A stretch of DNA of 64,000 bases from Morinoia aosen. Its lineage: Eukaryota > Arthropoda > Malacostraca > Amphipoda > Talitridae. The position numbers and the translations under genes were made by a program. Positions 21,256 through 32,632 of this stretch are shown here, piece after piece. The DNA lies in the NCBI GenBank assembly GCA_030386875.1, contig CM059562.1:23737360-23801359 (forward strand). The letters are read 5' to 3'. Position 1 is the stretch's first letter. Each line of letters opens with the position of its first letter. The notes under the pieces are model-generated. The model made no database searches. It worked only from the letters and a program-made list of their open reading frames with translations, and was not told where the DNA came from.

Positions 21256-21651
21256 CACTCTTGACACCAACAACCATCACTGGAGTGCTACTACTTACAG
21301 CATTGATGGAGGCCTTTGACAAAACTGTGGCAGGACTTGTGACTCTGGCTTTGACTTGGGTTGCCACAGAAGATCTGAGGGGGATTTTGATGGGAGTCCT
21401 CATGGGACTTCTAACTGAAATCTTTGTTGGGGTAATCACAGGGACTGCTCCTGAAGTGCTGGCTGGGAGTCTAGGGGTGCTGATTGGAAGCTGATTTAGG
21501 TTGTGGGGCAGGCTTCTGATAAGGTTCCTAACAGGCGTTCTTGTTGGGGCTCTGGGAGGTGTGCCGATTGTAGTCCTCATTTTTTTCTAACGGGACTTGT
21601 CAGAGGTTGATGGAGAAACTCTCTTTGCAAGGAACATGAGTTCAGCATTAG
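21256..21651 (-). pseudogene. probable P-like transposase exon, Thr/Pro/Ser-rich
   Basis: The acceptor is very good (TTCTTTCTTCCTCACAG, exon from 21,651) and its phase matches the donor at 23,666. It reads 'NAELMFLAKRVSPSTSDKSR', an in-frame TAG, then about 110 codons rich in Thr, Pro, Ser and basic residues ('GTPPRAPTRTPVRNLIRSLP'). A donor-like GTAATT follows at 21,255. A disordered linker between a THAP-type domain and the core would fit. The stop makes it a relic. Confidence 0.4.
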
Positions 21652-21659
21652 CTGTGAGG

Positions 21660-23640
21660 AAGAAAGAACCCATAGTTAGCTCTTTGCAGCAAAATCATTC
21701 CTCTTCTTTGAAACCTGAGAGGTTGTCACAGGGTTGGCTAAAATCTCTTTTGCCCTAATTGAATATTGTTTGGCAAAATTAAAACCTAAATACCCCATTG
21801 TTCAGAATTAAAAAAGTATGAACAACGAGTATATTTAAAAAACAATCAATGAGAAATGAATGATATACACAACTCTTTCAATCAGGTTGGCCAAAATTTA
21901 TTTCTTTAAAATCCAATTTCATTTAGAGGTTATCATGTTCTTCCAGTAATGTTTATTTCTTTGAGTGGTTTTTATTTCATTCCAGTATTTTATTCGTTGG
22001 GAATTATTCCCATTTTTTCTTCCAGGACTGACAATATATAAATATTTGCAATTTTATCATTTAATAGGAGTTGTAAGGAATCAGGGTAACAAATTTGAGC
22101 CTGAATACTTCAAGAACAAAACACATCCATCACTGTTACACAGTGCCTTCTAAGCATAGCTAACATGAAAACTTTTCAAAACATTGTAACCAATATGACA
22201 GTTGTATAAATATACTGCTACTTTAATACAAACATATATGAGTGCAGGTAATAAAAACAGAGCTAGAATATTTTTAGCTTCTCATATCCCTTGCCTTTTA
22301 TACTAAAAGAACCATTAGGTAATTAGTCATCCTCACATGTTGAGCAACTCAGTGATATTTTACAAAATATGGGAAAATGATGAAAATGAACTAATACAAT
22401 AATGTAAGCTCATATAGCATATTTATTATAACTTTTGTTGTTCAAGAAATAACTGTTTTCAAAATTCATTTAGGGGTATTATTCTTCATCTCATATATCA
22501 CTGAACAAAATGCAAATTTGTGATTGAGTTGTAAATATTTGCCCACAGCATATTTGAAGCCAAAATGGCGTGTATTTACATGGTTATATTACTTTATTGG
22601 TTGCAGAAGTATGAGTTCAGATCTAAGATAAAGTTCAAAGGGGTATTTTTATTTGTTAACTCTGTCTTGTGAGTTTTTAATACTGACCTTGTCCTTGATA
22701 AAAGCTCAAAAAAGTTTGCAGTTTTTGGACTTTATTTTTTGGGCACAAGTGTGAGGTTTGGACAAAAACCCAAAGCTCTGACCAACTATAGCAACTGTGT
22801 GTTAGTTTATATATCTGACAAAGTCTCATCCTCCTCATTGAAAAATGAACTTTGTTTCTATGAAATTAAACATGAAATACAGCTAACAATGGGTTTACAA
22901 TTCTTTATGTTATATTAGCACTTGTGATTTTTACTTCAATGACCCTTGATTTAAGAATCATATGTAGGTATAGGTATTTCTGAAGTCAATATCTACAAAA
23001 TTGGTAGTTGCACAGCAAATTAATAAATTCATGGCTGTTTTCAAAAAATAGCAGGATATTCAAGAACACATATTATCATAAAAAAATGTTAAATCAAAGT
23101 ATCAGCAAAATTTCAGGCAGAAGTACATTTATTATACAAATGTAAGTGCAAGGAAACAAAGGTTCACCAACAATGTTGGACTTTCTACACTAAAATTAAG
23201 AATCAAACTCAAGATCTTGAACTGTCCTTCTTCATTGATTAAGAAGTGTAATATTTGAGAACTGAAATTTCCAGAACTTATAATAGTAAAGTAGTGTACT
23301 CTTTCTAAATGGAATAAATTTTTATTTTCAATTGATAAGAACTGAAAACCAACTACTTAACACTTTCGTGGTGACCAATACATTAGCTCATACATTAAAA
23401 ACTTTGGAGAGTATCAAAGGAATGTAAACTATAAATAAAAGTGTTATACAAGTGCAATTCATTGGGAAATAAGCATGAAACTGTACTATGAAGTGACTGA
23501 TATGTTATGAAAGCCAACAAATAATCCACAAAAAGAATAAGTAAAACCCACCAAAATGTAGACGAATTTCAAAGTACAATATATTAAAAATGAGAAGATT
23601 TTAGTATGACCATACCAGTAACAAACTTTCTTAGGTCAGG
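21660..23640. other. P-like element interior, no gene recognised
   Basis: About 2 kb of AT-rich, intron-like sequence between two putative exons. Confidence 0.4.
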
Positions 23641-23665
23641 CTAATGTACCCAAATAAACACTTAC

Positions 23666-23830
23666 CTTCATCAGACTTGAGAATGTCAACAAATTTTTGT
23701 GGTATTGCACCCTCATTCAGCCAACTCTTAGCCTTTAAATGTTCTTGCGAAATCAGACCGGTGGAAGTGCTTAGCACAAATGTATCACAAATGTAGCCAT
23801 CACGATTATTGTTAAACAACTGTGGCGAAA
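23666..23830 (-). pseudogene. possible N-terminal exon of the P-like transposase
   Basis: The minus-strand frame includes 'LISQEHLKAKSWLNEGAIPQ' and ends at a consensus donor (GATGAAG|GTAAGTG, exon end 23,666). The 'L..GAIP..F' ending resembles the last residues of THAP DNA-binding domains (…LK..AVPT.F), but the C2CH residues are not clearly present. Lies just inside the right TIR, where the P gene should begin. Confidence 0.35.
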
Positions 23831-23895
23831 GCCCTCACGATTCATACAGAAGGTCACGTCATTCACATCCGTGCTCTGAGTGGATGATTGTCGCT

Positions 23896-23967
23896 GTGAC
23901 GTCACAATTGTTATGACGTCACAATAGCCGGTTTTGGATATGAAGTTACTTCTCTTCTCTGTACTGT
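23896..23967 (-). repeat. P-like element right end: TIR and TGACGTCA repeats
   Basis: Mirror of the left end: TIR at 23,947-23,967, CACAATAGCCGG and two TGACGTCA palindromes at about 23,897 and 23,915. Confidence 0.75.
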
Positions 23968-23975
23968 GGTGTGGT

Positions 23976-24742
23976 TGCGTTGAGCGATGACACATACTCG
24001 CGCCAGCTATTCTGCTTCGCTTCTCTGAAGGTACGTGTCGCCACCGCTCTCGACCTTTTCCATTTCAGCTTGTCTTCCAGCGCATTCGTCCGCTTGTAGT
24101 CCCTGTAACACTTCTCGCGCTCTCGCCACACTCTCCTGCACTCAGTGGTCCACCAAGGCTTTGCGTAGTTTCGTCGTGTCTTGTACTTCGGAATCCATTT
24201 GTCTGCCATAGACCTGAATCTCACGTAAAGTTCCTTGACAGCTGCTTCCGGGTCTTCTGGTAATTCCTGCCGATGTACTTCTCTCCATATCGAGTCAGTC
24301 CGGTATCCCTTCCAATTTCCCTTTTTAAAATTCCACCCCACCGTTTCATTTCTCCCGTCACACTGATGTACAGTGATTGAAAAAATAATCGGGAAGTGTC
24401 ACTACTGAATACTGAAGACAGTGCTGTAAAATTTACGTCGGGTGTTATGTCTGAGGAGGTTAGCGCAAGATCGATCACTGATCCAGATATGTGAGTAGCT
24501 GAGTTGTCATTTATGATGTTGAGATTAGTCTTGGTGAGGGCATTCTGCACTAAACGGCCTCGGCGGTCTGTTGTCTTGTTTCCCCAATCGATGTGGTGGG
24601 CATTGAAGTCCCCCATCACCACAACCGGTTTGGGCAATGCGTTCAGGGTGTCTGAGATTTCTTGGAGGTCAACATTTGCTCCTGGTGGTAAGTATATAGA
24701 TGCTATTGTTATAATTTTATAGTGCGTCAGATGAATTCTTGC
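23976..24742 (-). mobile_element. I-1 non-LTR element, middle segment
   Basis: Between the P-like element and I-2. Encodes the C-terminal part of the endonuclease and the start of the linker to RT. The I-1 sequence continues without loss across both junctions once the later insertions are removed. Confidence 0.85.
23976..24742 (-). pseudogene. I-1 ORF2 middle: endonuclease C-terminal half
   Basis: Apurinic-type endonuclease motifs 'ASIYLPPGANV', 'VMGDFNAHHIDWGN' and 'LALTSSDITPD' are clear. At 'SSD' a one-base shift (about 24,390) breaks the frame before the SDH motif, which is readable in the neighbouring frame. The linker 'GWNFKKGNWKGY' through 'REAKQNSWREYVSSLNATT' follows. Confidence 0.85.
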
Positions 24743-24756
24743 TCCTATGATTTGTA
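24743..24756 (+). repeat. 14-bp TSD of I-2, left
   Basis: TCCTATGATTTGTA, repeated exactly at 32,353-32,366. Removing I-2 and one copy rejoins I-1 ORF2 (…QSSLQIIGARIHLTHY…). Confidence 0.9.
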
Positions 24757-25505
24757 TAATAATAATAATAAGCTCAGTTAACGACAACTTCGGTCAGTGA
24801 CTATTTAGTTGTCGCTTTGGTAAACTACCAAAGTTTTTTTCACCATCACGACTTGATATTTCCATCCACGTTCAAATCTCAGTGCTTCCGCCAATAACCA
24901 AATTTCGTTCGTCCATGCACGGTACTCCCAATACCCTCACTTTGCTTCTCCACTCAATCCGAACCACTAGGGTTGGCGTACAGCCCAGCTAACTGACGTC
25001 CAAATAATTGAAACATTTCGACCAGTAGAACATTCGGGGCCACGAGTTTAGTTTCACTACACAGACGAGTTCCGGAACCATGATCCCCTTGCAATGGGTT
25101 TACTCTCACAATCACCAACGTATATCACCTTTAGGCGCCCCGAGAGCGACAGACCGATGGAGACCAGAATTACCAAAAGTCGGAGAGACTAATTGCATTT
25201 GGAATTGTGGGCGGGGCAATAACTTCTAAGTTATCTTACGGGCAGTAGTTAGGGACTCCCCTGGCAGGGGTTCCAGCTACCCACCCTCACTTTGGCCGAG
25301 CATCTCACCCATGCTGGAAACCCCCCCCCCTCTCATCAGATCAGAGAGGGTAATAGCACAGGACGCTCGGCCATTGTTCTTTAATACTTTCCATCAGAGC
25401 ACTTCCATCATTCAAGTTCTCGCTATTGTTCAGGTCAACTTGGAAATCAAAGTTCAGAGATAAACCAGACTTTCATCAATTATACTCACTCATATCTGTT
25501 AAGAT
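24757..25505 (-). other. I-2 3' UTR
   Basis: Non-coding 0.75 kb with a GGGGTTCCAGC / GCTGGAAACCCC inverted pair (about 25,266-25,331) corresponding to the hairpin in I-1. The last ~80 bases (CTTCGG...CCAAAG block) are shared with I-1 at 8,241-8,310. Confidence 0.7.
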
Positions 25506-28500
25506 TTACAAATTACCGAATACATTTATTTCCTTCACATATTCAAGCACTTTGTGGATAGGTCCTCCATCTGATAGCATAATCGCCACACTCATGCTTC
25601 CTCCAGTCACTGGTCGAAGTAATCTGTCTCTGGCCTGTTGTAGCGAAGTACACTCTTCCAACATGTGCTTCACCGTCAGGACTGCATCGTTACACCATCC
25701 GCCTATAGGTCTCTGCCCAAGAGTTTCTGGTTCGAAGAGATAGCTGTGGGTCAACGCTGTGTGGTTTAGTCGGAGCCTATTGATGACGACTTCCACCTGG
25801 CGGGTCAACTTGAAGATACACTTCTTCCGTTTTCCAGGGCAAGTTTTGACAGCTCTGAGGCCTGTCTCCGCTTCACGCCATTCCCTGTTCCACATTTCAT
25901 ATGTTCTCTTTCTTATTAGCGGGAACCAATCTTTGTAAGGGGTCAATATAAATTCTGCGGGTCTCTGCGCTGCCGCTCTTGCAGCCTCGTCTGCACGCTC
26001 ATTCTCCGCGACACCCACGTGCGCCGGGACCCAACTGATGGTAATGTTTTTGCCATCTTCTATGAGTTGATGCATTTCTAATAAGATCTTTTTTAGCAGT
26101 TCGTTATCTCTGGTATAGTTGTCAATTGCTTGTACCGAGCTCATTGAGTCACTGCAGATGACATAGTTAGGAGACGGAGTTTCCTTAATGATGTTTAGAG
26201 CGAGCTTGATTGCGTGGAGTTCAGCTGTAAATATGCTTGCTACGAGCGGTAGTGAGGCCTTCCTGACGATGTTCCCCATCACAGCCGCCGCTCCAACTCC
26301 GGTTGGCGACTTGGATCCATCGGTGTAAATTACTTTGCAGTTGTGGTATTTACTCATAATATCGTTATGCATATGTCTTAGGATAGATGGGATAATTTCC
26401 GCCTTTCTTAAATCTGTCATTTGCTGCTCAAACTTGGGTCTGTGGAGAGTCCATGTATATGATGCAGGGGTGAAGTACGGCTGGACTGGCTGGGTCGGAA
26501 TGTTGTACTCCGTGATGGTCCGGCGCAGTCATTGGATTACTGGTGCTGAGCATTTCCGGCTAGTAAAAAGCAGTTCTAGGTTTGAGTTGCAGGTTGAGCT
26601 GTATGCTGGGTTGATGTAGTGACATTTGAGTTTGAAATAATATCTTAGCAGCAGGTCTTTTCTTCTGAGTTCCCGTCTCGGTTCGTTACATATTACCTGT
26701 AAGTCTGTTACTGGCGTCGTCTTGAATGCTCCAGTGCTAATACGCATTGCTTCGTTCGCCACTACGTCCAGTTCCTTTAGCGCAGTTGCGCTCGCCGAGC
26801 CATAGACCACACAGCCATAGTCAATTTTGGAGCGGATCAGGGAACGGTACAGTCTCATTAGAATTTCTTGATCCGCACCCCAAGCAAAGGAAGACACGGA
26901 TTTCAGTAAATTAAGGTCTTTGCTGCATTTAGCTTTTACACTTCTGATGTGGGTAATCCAGTTTAGCTTCTTATCCCAATGAAGGCCGAGGAATTTTGTG
27001 CTGTCTGCAATGGGAATACTTTGTTCGTCCATCCGTAATGTTGGAATTACCATTGGCTCATTCCCTCCATAGAATTGCATTGCAACAGTTTTCGTGGGTG
27101 AAAATCGGAATCCGTTATGTTTTGCCCACTGGTTGACTCGATCTATTGTCGACTGTATTGTTGTTTGAACTTCGTAGCTATTGTGACCAGCAAAAGCGAT
27201 AAGAAGGTCGTCTACGAATAAGGAGCTGAAAACTTCACGGGGGATTTCCTTTGCTAATGAGTTAATTTTAATGGCAAACAGAGTGACACTAAGTGTGCTT
27301 CCCTGCGGTGTTCCAGTGGCCAGTTCTGTTGAGGGGGACAATTCGCCTGACACTCTCACTCGAAATGTTCGACCCCTGAGGAACTCCTTCACAAACCTTG
27401 GTAATCTTCCTCGCATTCCAGCCGCTGCTAGGTCTCGTAATATCCCGTACCACCAGGTCGTGTCATAGGCCTTTTCTAAATCAAAAAATACAGCGTGGAT
27501 CACTTTATTTTCCGCGAACGATCTTCTCACATAGGTGTCGAACCTCACGAGATGGTCTACAGTTGCTCGATTCTTCCTGAAACCGCACTGGATGTTAGTA
27601 AATATTTTGTTGTTTTCGAGGTATTCCATCAGTCTGCTGTTGATCATTTTTTCGTAGGTCTTGCATAGACAGCTCGTCAATGATATGGGCCTGTAGTTTT
27701 TCGGATTGCTGTGATCTTTACCAGGTTTAGGGATAGGTACAATTATGGCTTCTTTCCAACGTGGGTGCACATATTCTTTAACCCATATCTTATTGTACAC
27801 GTTCAGCAGGTGTTGGTGAGCATTGTCCGGCATGTTTTTGATCATCAGGTTGCTGATATCATCTGCTCCTGGTCTTGTAATTCTATTACTTTTGATGGCG
27901 GATGTAAGTTCCTGCATTGTGAAAAGTCTATTATAGGGTTCCTCATTGTTGCTCATGAATTTGATGGGAGTTTGTTCTGCGAGTTGCTTGTATCGTACAA
28001 ATTGTTCTGAATAGTTCACGTTGCTGGATACGATTTTGAAGCTCTCTGCGAGCTTCTGTGCTATTTCCTTCGTGGTCGAATAATGATTTTCCCCTTCACT
28101 TAGCATTTTTATTTGCCTCTTGGCCCTTCCTCGAATTGTATATATTGTTTCCCAAATATAATTACTGGGTGTGGTGGTTTTCAGAGTTGATACGAACTCT
28201 CTCCAGGTGTTCTGCTTAGCTTCCTTGAACGTCCTCGTTGCTATTGCTCTTGCCCTCTTCCACCGTATTTTGTCCTCCATTTCCCCAGTCCTCTTGTATA
28301 CCCTGTAGCACTTCTCCCTCTCTCGCCAAGCTACGTTACAGTCCGCTCTCCACCATGATTTTGAGTAGTGCCGTCTTCTCTTGTACTTAGGCACCCAATT
28401 CTCAGCTGCACTATTGAATCTTTGATAGAGTTCATCGATTGCAGCCTCTGGGTCCTCTGGTATTTCCACCTGGTGTACATTTTTCCATATGGTGTCTTCT

Positions 28501-29231
28501 CGGTACTGCTTCCAGTTACCTTTCTTGAAATTCCATGCTTCGGTCTCTAGTCGTCCATCTGCTTGCAAAACTGTAAAGGTGAGCATTATAGGGAAGTGAT
28601 CACTACTCAGGACCGAGGGTAGAACATTGAACTTTAGATCCGGTGTTATGTCTGAGGATGTGAGTGTGAGGTCTATTATTGTTCCTGATATATGAGTGGG
28701 TGAATCATCATTAATGATGTTGAGGTTTTCCACTGCCAGCATGTTCCGCATCGTTCGTCCTCTTCCATCTGTTCTCTTATTCCCCCAGTCACTATGGTGA
28801 GCGTTAAAGTCTCCCATTATAACAGCAGGTTTGGGCAATTCCCTCAAGGTGGCAAATAATTCCTCGATATTTACTTGCTCTCTGGGTGGTAAGTATATTG
28901 ATGCAACAGTTATTATCTTGAATTTACTAAGGGATATTCTCGTAGCAATTATCTGAGCCGGTGATTGTGTGTTGATCTCTTGAGTGGGTATTGATGAATG
29001 TATATATAGTGCCACTCCCCCATGAAACCTGTGGTTGTAGTGACCTTGCTTGCAGAAATTAACATATCCTGAGACTGGGGACACAAAATTATCACCGTAG
29101 AACGTTTCCTGTACAGCTATCACTGCTGGCTTGTAGGTGTCAATAAGGTTTATGAGGTCCTCATTAGAAGACGCCATTCCTTGTAAATTCCACTGTAGGA
29201 ATGTAACCTCTTGCTCTGCCATCACCTCCAC
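25506..29231 (-). pseudogene. I-2 ORF2: endonuclease, reverse transcriptase, RNase H
   Basis: About 1,240 codons in one frame with one in-frame TGA at 26,526-26,528, between RT and RNase H. Endonuclease: 'FLQWNLQGM', 'VQETFYGDNF', 'YLPPREQ', 'VMGDFNAHHSDWGN', 'SSDHFPI'. RT: 'NYRPISLTSCLCKTYEKMI', 'FFDLEKAYDTTW', 'GTPQGSTLSVTLFAIKINS', catalytic 'FVDDLLIAF', 'FLGLHWDKKLNW'. RNase H: 'YTDGSKSPTGVGAA', 'ELHAIKLAL', 'CSDSMSSVQAI', 'NERADEAAR'. It ends with a C...H....C finger ('GGWCNDAVLTVKHMLEEC'). All catalytic positions I can check are present. The start at 29,231 follows a short gap after ORF1; the true ATG could be the one three codons later. Confidence 0.9.
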
Positions 29232-29316
29232 CTGCGCCTGATGTCCTCAGACCTCCTCCTCTCGTCTTTGCTTCTCGGAGATCTCTTCCTGAAGCTCTCT
29301 CTCCGTGGTTTTTAAG

Positions 29317-29599
29317 TGCTCTCCGTGGCACAGCGGTTAAGGGATCGGACTTGTATGCTGGAAGTCGCGGGTTCGTTCCCAGCGCTGGCGCGAAGATTTT
29401 CCCCGTTGGGTATAAGGGAAAGCTCAAGCACAATACCCCACTCAACCCAGGTGTCGGAAATGGGTACCGGCTTTACGGGGGAACCGTCATGGTGTCCTAT
29501 ATATAGGCTTAGTTATAAGACATTTGAAAAACCAATGCTAAGATCATATGTATCAGGCTTGATTGGAAATAAAGCATCCCAAAGATGCCGATGTTAACC
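29317..29599 (+). mobile_element. tRNA-derived SINE (subfamily b) inserted in I-2
   Basis: The tRNA-like head has an A box GTGGCACAGCGG (about 29,326) and a B box GGGTTCGTTCCC (about 29,370-29,381), followed by a ~200-bp body and a tail ending AATAAAGCATCCCAAAGATGC. Full length and the best copy of this family here. Interrupts the C-terminal codons of I-2 ORF1. TSD not clear. Confidence 0.85.
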
Positions 29600-31950
29600 T
29601 CTCCCTCGATGTTGCACGTGAGCGTTGTCTACGCGTCTCTCCTACTTTCGGACGGTTAGCTCTTTTCAGTTCTTCTTCATATTTATCTCTATCAATTTCT
29701 TCAGCTTCTCTTATTTCTTTTGTGTATTCATCATAAATTTTCCTGGTTTCTCTCCTTCTAGATTCCCTTTCTTTTGCAGGTGATATTGCACCGTGGTGCA
29801 CGCTTACAGTCGTTGTGAAAAGCCTTCCGGTCTTGGGACTCTCACACACAACCTCTGTCATCCTCTCTATTTCATCTTCCTTCGCCGACATACTTCTATT
29901 CGTGGACTTATTTCTTGTTTCGACTCCTTCAACCTTTTTCTTGCTTTGTTGTTGCTCTGGTGTTGATTCTCGGTCATCTGATCGGTTTCTCTTTTTATTG
30001 TTTGTAATATCTTCTTCTATGGGGTTAGTGTGTGTCTTAATTGCCTTAGTAAAATTCATAGAGAAGTTCGGGTTGCGGCGGTTGAACATCAATCTGGCTT
30101 GCCCTTTTGAAACTCTTTACTCTGAATGGCCAAGATTTCCTCCTCCAGCACTCTCTGTCTGCAATTTCTTGATCCCGTTAGATGCTCCTCACTGCAGTGG
30201 TAGCACTTGGTTTCGCTGGAAGTGCATTCGTCAATTAGATGCCCAGTCGAGCTGCACATCGAGCACACTTGTTCCCCCTGGCAGTGTTTAATGCCATGGC
30301 CATATTCTTGGCATTTTTGCAGAGCATAGGTCTGGGCTTAATTTCGTATACCTTGGTTTTAGCCTGCTCTCCAGGGACATCAATGTATTCGGGTAGCACG
30401 GGCTGCCTGAAAGACAACAGAATAGGCAGTGCCAGATGACTTCTCGGTTTAATCCAGGTTGCTCGAACCGCATCTTGAGCTCCACACATTTCCAGTAATC
30501 CTTGCTTGAATTTTTCAAAGTCACTCAGATCGTATTCATATACATAGATAAGGCCTTTCTGCACGGCAAAATTGAGGTTCTCTTCGACAGTGATGGGCAT
30601 TTGGGTTAGTTGCTGCATTTGTTTCATTTTCTGGCTCTTAGCTGCGTCACTCACTACCACTGTAAACACTGTCTTGCTAAGTTGCTCCGCGATCTTATGG
30701 CTTTGGGTTTACTGCCGAGGTGGTCGGTGATACACTGCTCGAGCACCCATGGAGATATCTTTCGTCTATTAGCTTCATTCATCCTGCAATCAAAATGAGT
30801 GATGTACTTGCTAGATGGTGGGGCTCGTACAGTTTCATCCACTCCTTCCCTTATCTGTTTAGCTCTTCTTATGGTCACTTTCTCTCTCTCCACTATTTGC
30901 AACAAACATCTTTCTTCTATTTCTCTGTCACACTGGATGCTGCCTGCTGCATGTGGACCTCCGTAGTGGACACACTTCGTCTCGTCAGACGTGCAGTTCA
31001 GAGCGGAGTGGCCGACCTCAGCACACTTTCTGCACACTGCAGAGGTATTTCGGCATCGCTTAGTGGTGTGACCATACATCTGACAATTGAAACACATCAT
31101 TAGTTTGTTGTTAAACGGATTTACTTTGGTGTCTTGCCTTTCACCTGGGATATAGATGCTGTATGGTACGGTTTGTTGCTTGAACGTTATAAGAAAGGCT
31201 TGTGTTTCGGGATATCTTGGTTTAATGAAACTAGCTCTTGTAACTTCCTGCACATTGTACTGCTCCTGAAGGCCGGTTTTAAATTCGTTCATGTCGGTGA
31301 TGTCAAAGTCATTGGTGTATATCAAGCCAGTCGAGTAATTGAACCTGCTGTATTCTGCAGTCTGACAGGGTACATTTTCTACGTGCGTTAGGCTGACAAT
31401 CTTCTTCGCTTGCTGCGCACTTCGCAATTCGACCATCATCATTTCAGGGCCCATGCTAAACAGCCTCTTGGATTTTGTACCAGTTACAGCCGCGATTTGT
31501 TGGAGAACTCCAAACGGGTTAGTTTTCCTCTTTCCTCCATGTTCAAAGGTGATGGAAAAGTACCTGGGAAAGAACTCTTCGTCAGGTAGCACCAGAGGAA
31601 CGTATTTTATTTTCCCCCTTTTTGGCAGTTTTCCACACTTACGTGCTGGCTGTTCCTGCCTTGAAGATGAACCACTTCGGGCCGAAATCACCGCTCGCTC
31701 AATTTCTGTTAGATGCTTCACAATCTGGTCCACTTCATTGGTGCTCATATTTCTGCAACTCTCATCACTCACATCACCCGCAATTGTTGCGATGGCTTCT
31801 TCAATTCTTCTCTTGATATTTCCGGTGTTGTCACGTTGGTCCACCTTCGAGGCGAGGGGGTCATCTCCAGCGTCACCTCGCTGCCGCTGCGGATCCTCCA
31901 TTTCTTCCATACTCGAAACTTGGTCACACGCATTCGAACGATTCATTATT
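29600..31950 (-). pseudogene. I-2 ORF1: Gag-like protein with two zinc-knuckle modules
   Basis: Three frame segments joined by frameshifts near 30,665 and 30,300. The first module has an RRM-like region ('STGLIYTNDFDITDMNEFKT', 'SFIKPRYPETQAFLITF', 'YSIYIPGERQDTKV') and three knuckles: 'CFNCQMYGHTTKRC', 'CRKCAEVGHSALNC' and a degenerate third ('CVHYGGPHAAGSIQC'). The second repeats the layout ('KGLIYVYEYDLSDFEKFKQG', 'PEYIDVPGEQAKTKVYEIK', then CCHC knuckles in a shifted frame). The tail is charged and Arg/Glu-rich. In I-type elements ORF1 binds the RNA and forms the particle. Broken by frameshifts and by the SINE. Confidence 0.8.
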
Positions 31951-32352
31951 TCAGGAGTGGGTCCCCTTGATAAATCAAGGGGGCCTCGCTTGGACACGTC
32001 TATTCTACACTCAATATTTAAAAGAAATTTAATTACACAAAACAAAAGAGAAAAGACCCAGAGTTTGGTGGGCGCCCCCCACGTTGGTTCTACCCACAGA
32101 TAACAATACAATAATTAATCTTACAAACACCTTGTTATCAATTTACATATTATAAACTATGTAATGAGTTACAAGACTCCAAATGAGTATACTAACGGTA
32201 CCACCACGGGAAGGTGTGGGTAGGCTAGAATACTTGACAAGTGCAAGTAATCCTTATCAAATCCTTGTCTGTTTAATGTTCCCTTCACAACGCACAAATA
32301 ATCAATATTCAGTTCGGCACCAGTAAAACGTGGTAAAGGGAACAGTGAAAAT
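31951..32352 (-). other. I-2 5' UTR
   Basis: Region from the element 5' end to the likely ORF1 start. Begins ATTTTCACTGTTCCCTTTACC, shared with the I-1 5' end at 35,229. I-type elements carry an internal promoter here; no specific motif was identified. Confidence 0.6.
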
Positions 32353-32366
32353 TCCTATGATTTGTA
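32353..32366 (+). repeat. 14-bp TSD of I-2, right
   Basis: TCCTATGATTTGTA, exact partner of 24,743-24,756. Confidence 0.9.
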
Positions 32367-32607
32367 GCGATGATTGAATCTCAATTTCTTGGGTCGGTAC
32401 TGAAGAATGAATATATAATGCAACTCCTCCGTGATATCTATGGTTATAATGGCCTTGTTTACTGTATCCGTTGTAGCCAGCTATTGGTGATATGTAGTCA
32501 TTACCGTAGAATGTCTCTTGGACTGCTATAACAGCTGGTTTGTATGCGTCGATAAGGTTTATCAGATCTTCCTTCGATGAGGCCATACCTTGCAGATTCC
32601 ACTGCAA
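32367..32607 (-). pseudogene. I-1 ORF2 5' end: endonuclease N-terminus
   Basis: 'QWNLQGMASSKEDLINLIDA', 'VQETFYGNDYISPIAGY', 'GGVALYIHSSVPTQEIEIQ': the first endonuclease motifs, collinear with I-2 ORF2. Runs to the I-2 insertion point and continues at 24,742. Confidence 0.85.
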
Positions 32608-32632
32608 GAATACTTCACCACCACTCCCCTAC

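Larger units (their letters stand above)
11627..23967 (-). mobile_element. 12.3-kb P-superfamily DNA transposon
   Basis: Inserted in I-1 ORF2 with an exact 8-bp TSD (P elements make 8-bp TSDs). The termini are perfect inverted repeats ACAGTACAGAGAAGAGAAGT (plus strand from 11,628, reverse complement ending 23,967). Subterminal GTGACGTCAC-containing repeats and CACAATAGCCGG lie at both ends (11,689-11,731 and about 23,896-23,932). It carries a P-type transposase gene on the minus strand, split into exons spread over about 9.6 kb. Long for the family, partly because of a nested hAT copy and a dispersed-repeat copy. The transposase is broken, so it is probably immobile unless a relative supplies the enzyme. 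Confidence 0.85.
24757..32352 (-). mobile_element. I-2, near full-length I-type non-LTR retrotransposon
   Basis: A complete 7.6-kb insertion in I-1: 5' end at 32,352 (starts ATTTTCACTGTTCCC, like I-1), 5' UTR, ORF1 (Gag-like), ORF2 (endonuclease, RT, RNase H), 3' UTR and a (TTA)n tail at 24,757. A SINE sits in the end of ORF1. ORF2 has a single stop, ORF1 two frameshifts. Younger than I-1, which has more damage. Confidence 0.9.

Noticed and set aside
29320-29395. A working tRNA gene (A and B boxes)
   Set aside because: It is the head of a SINE with copies at 1-275 and 6,985-7,150; no proper anticodon stem and loop or acceptor pairing was found.
29164-29445. 93-codon minus-strand ORF across the SINE and the ORF2 start
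   Set aside because: Mixture of SINE and I-2 sequence; not a protein.
31453-32103. 216-codon plus-strand ORF
   Set aside because: Antisense shadow of I-2 ORF1, which has clear zinc knuckles on the minus strand.
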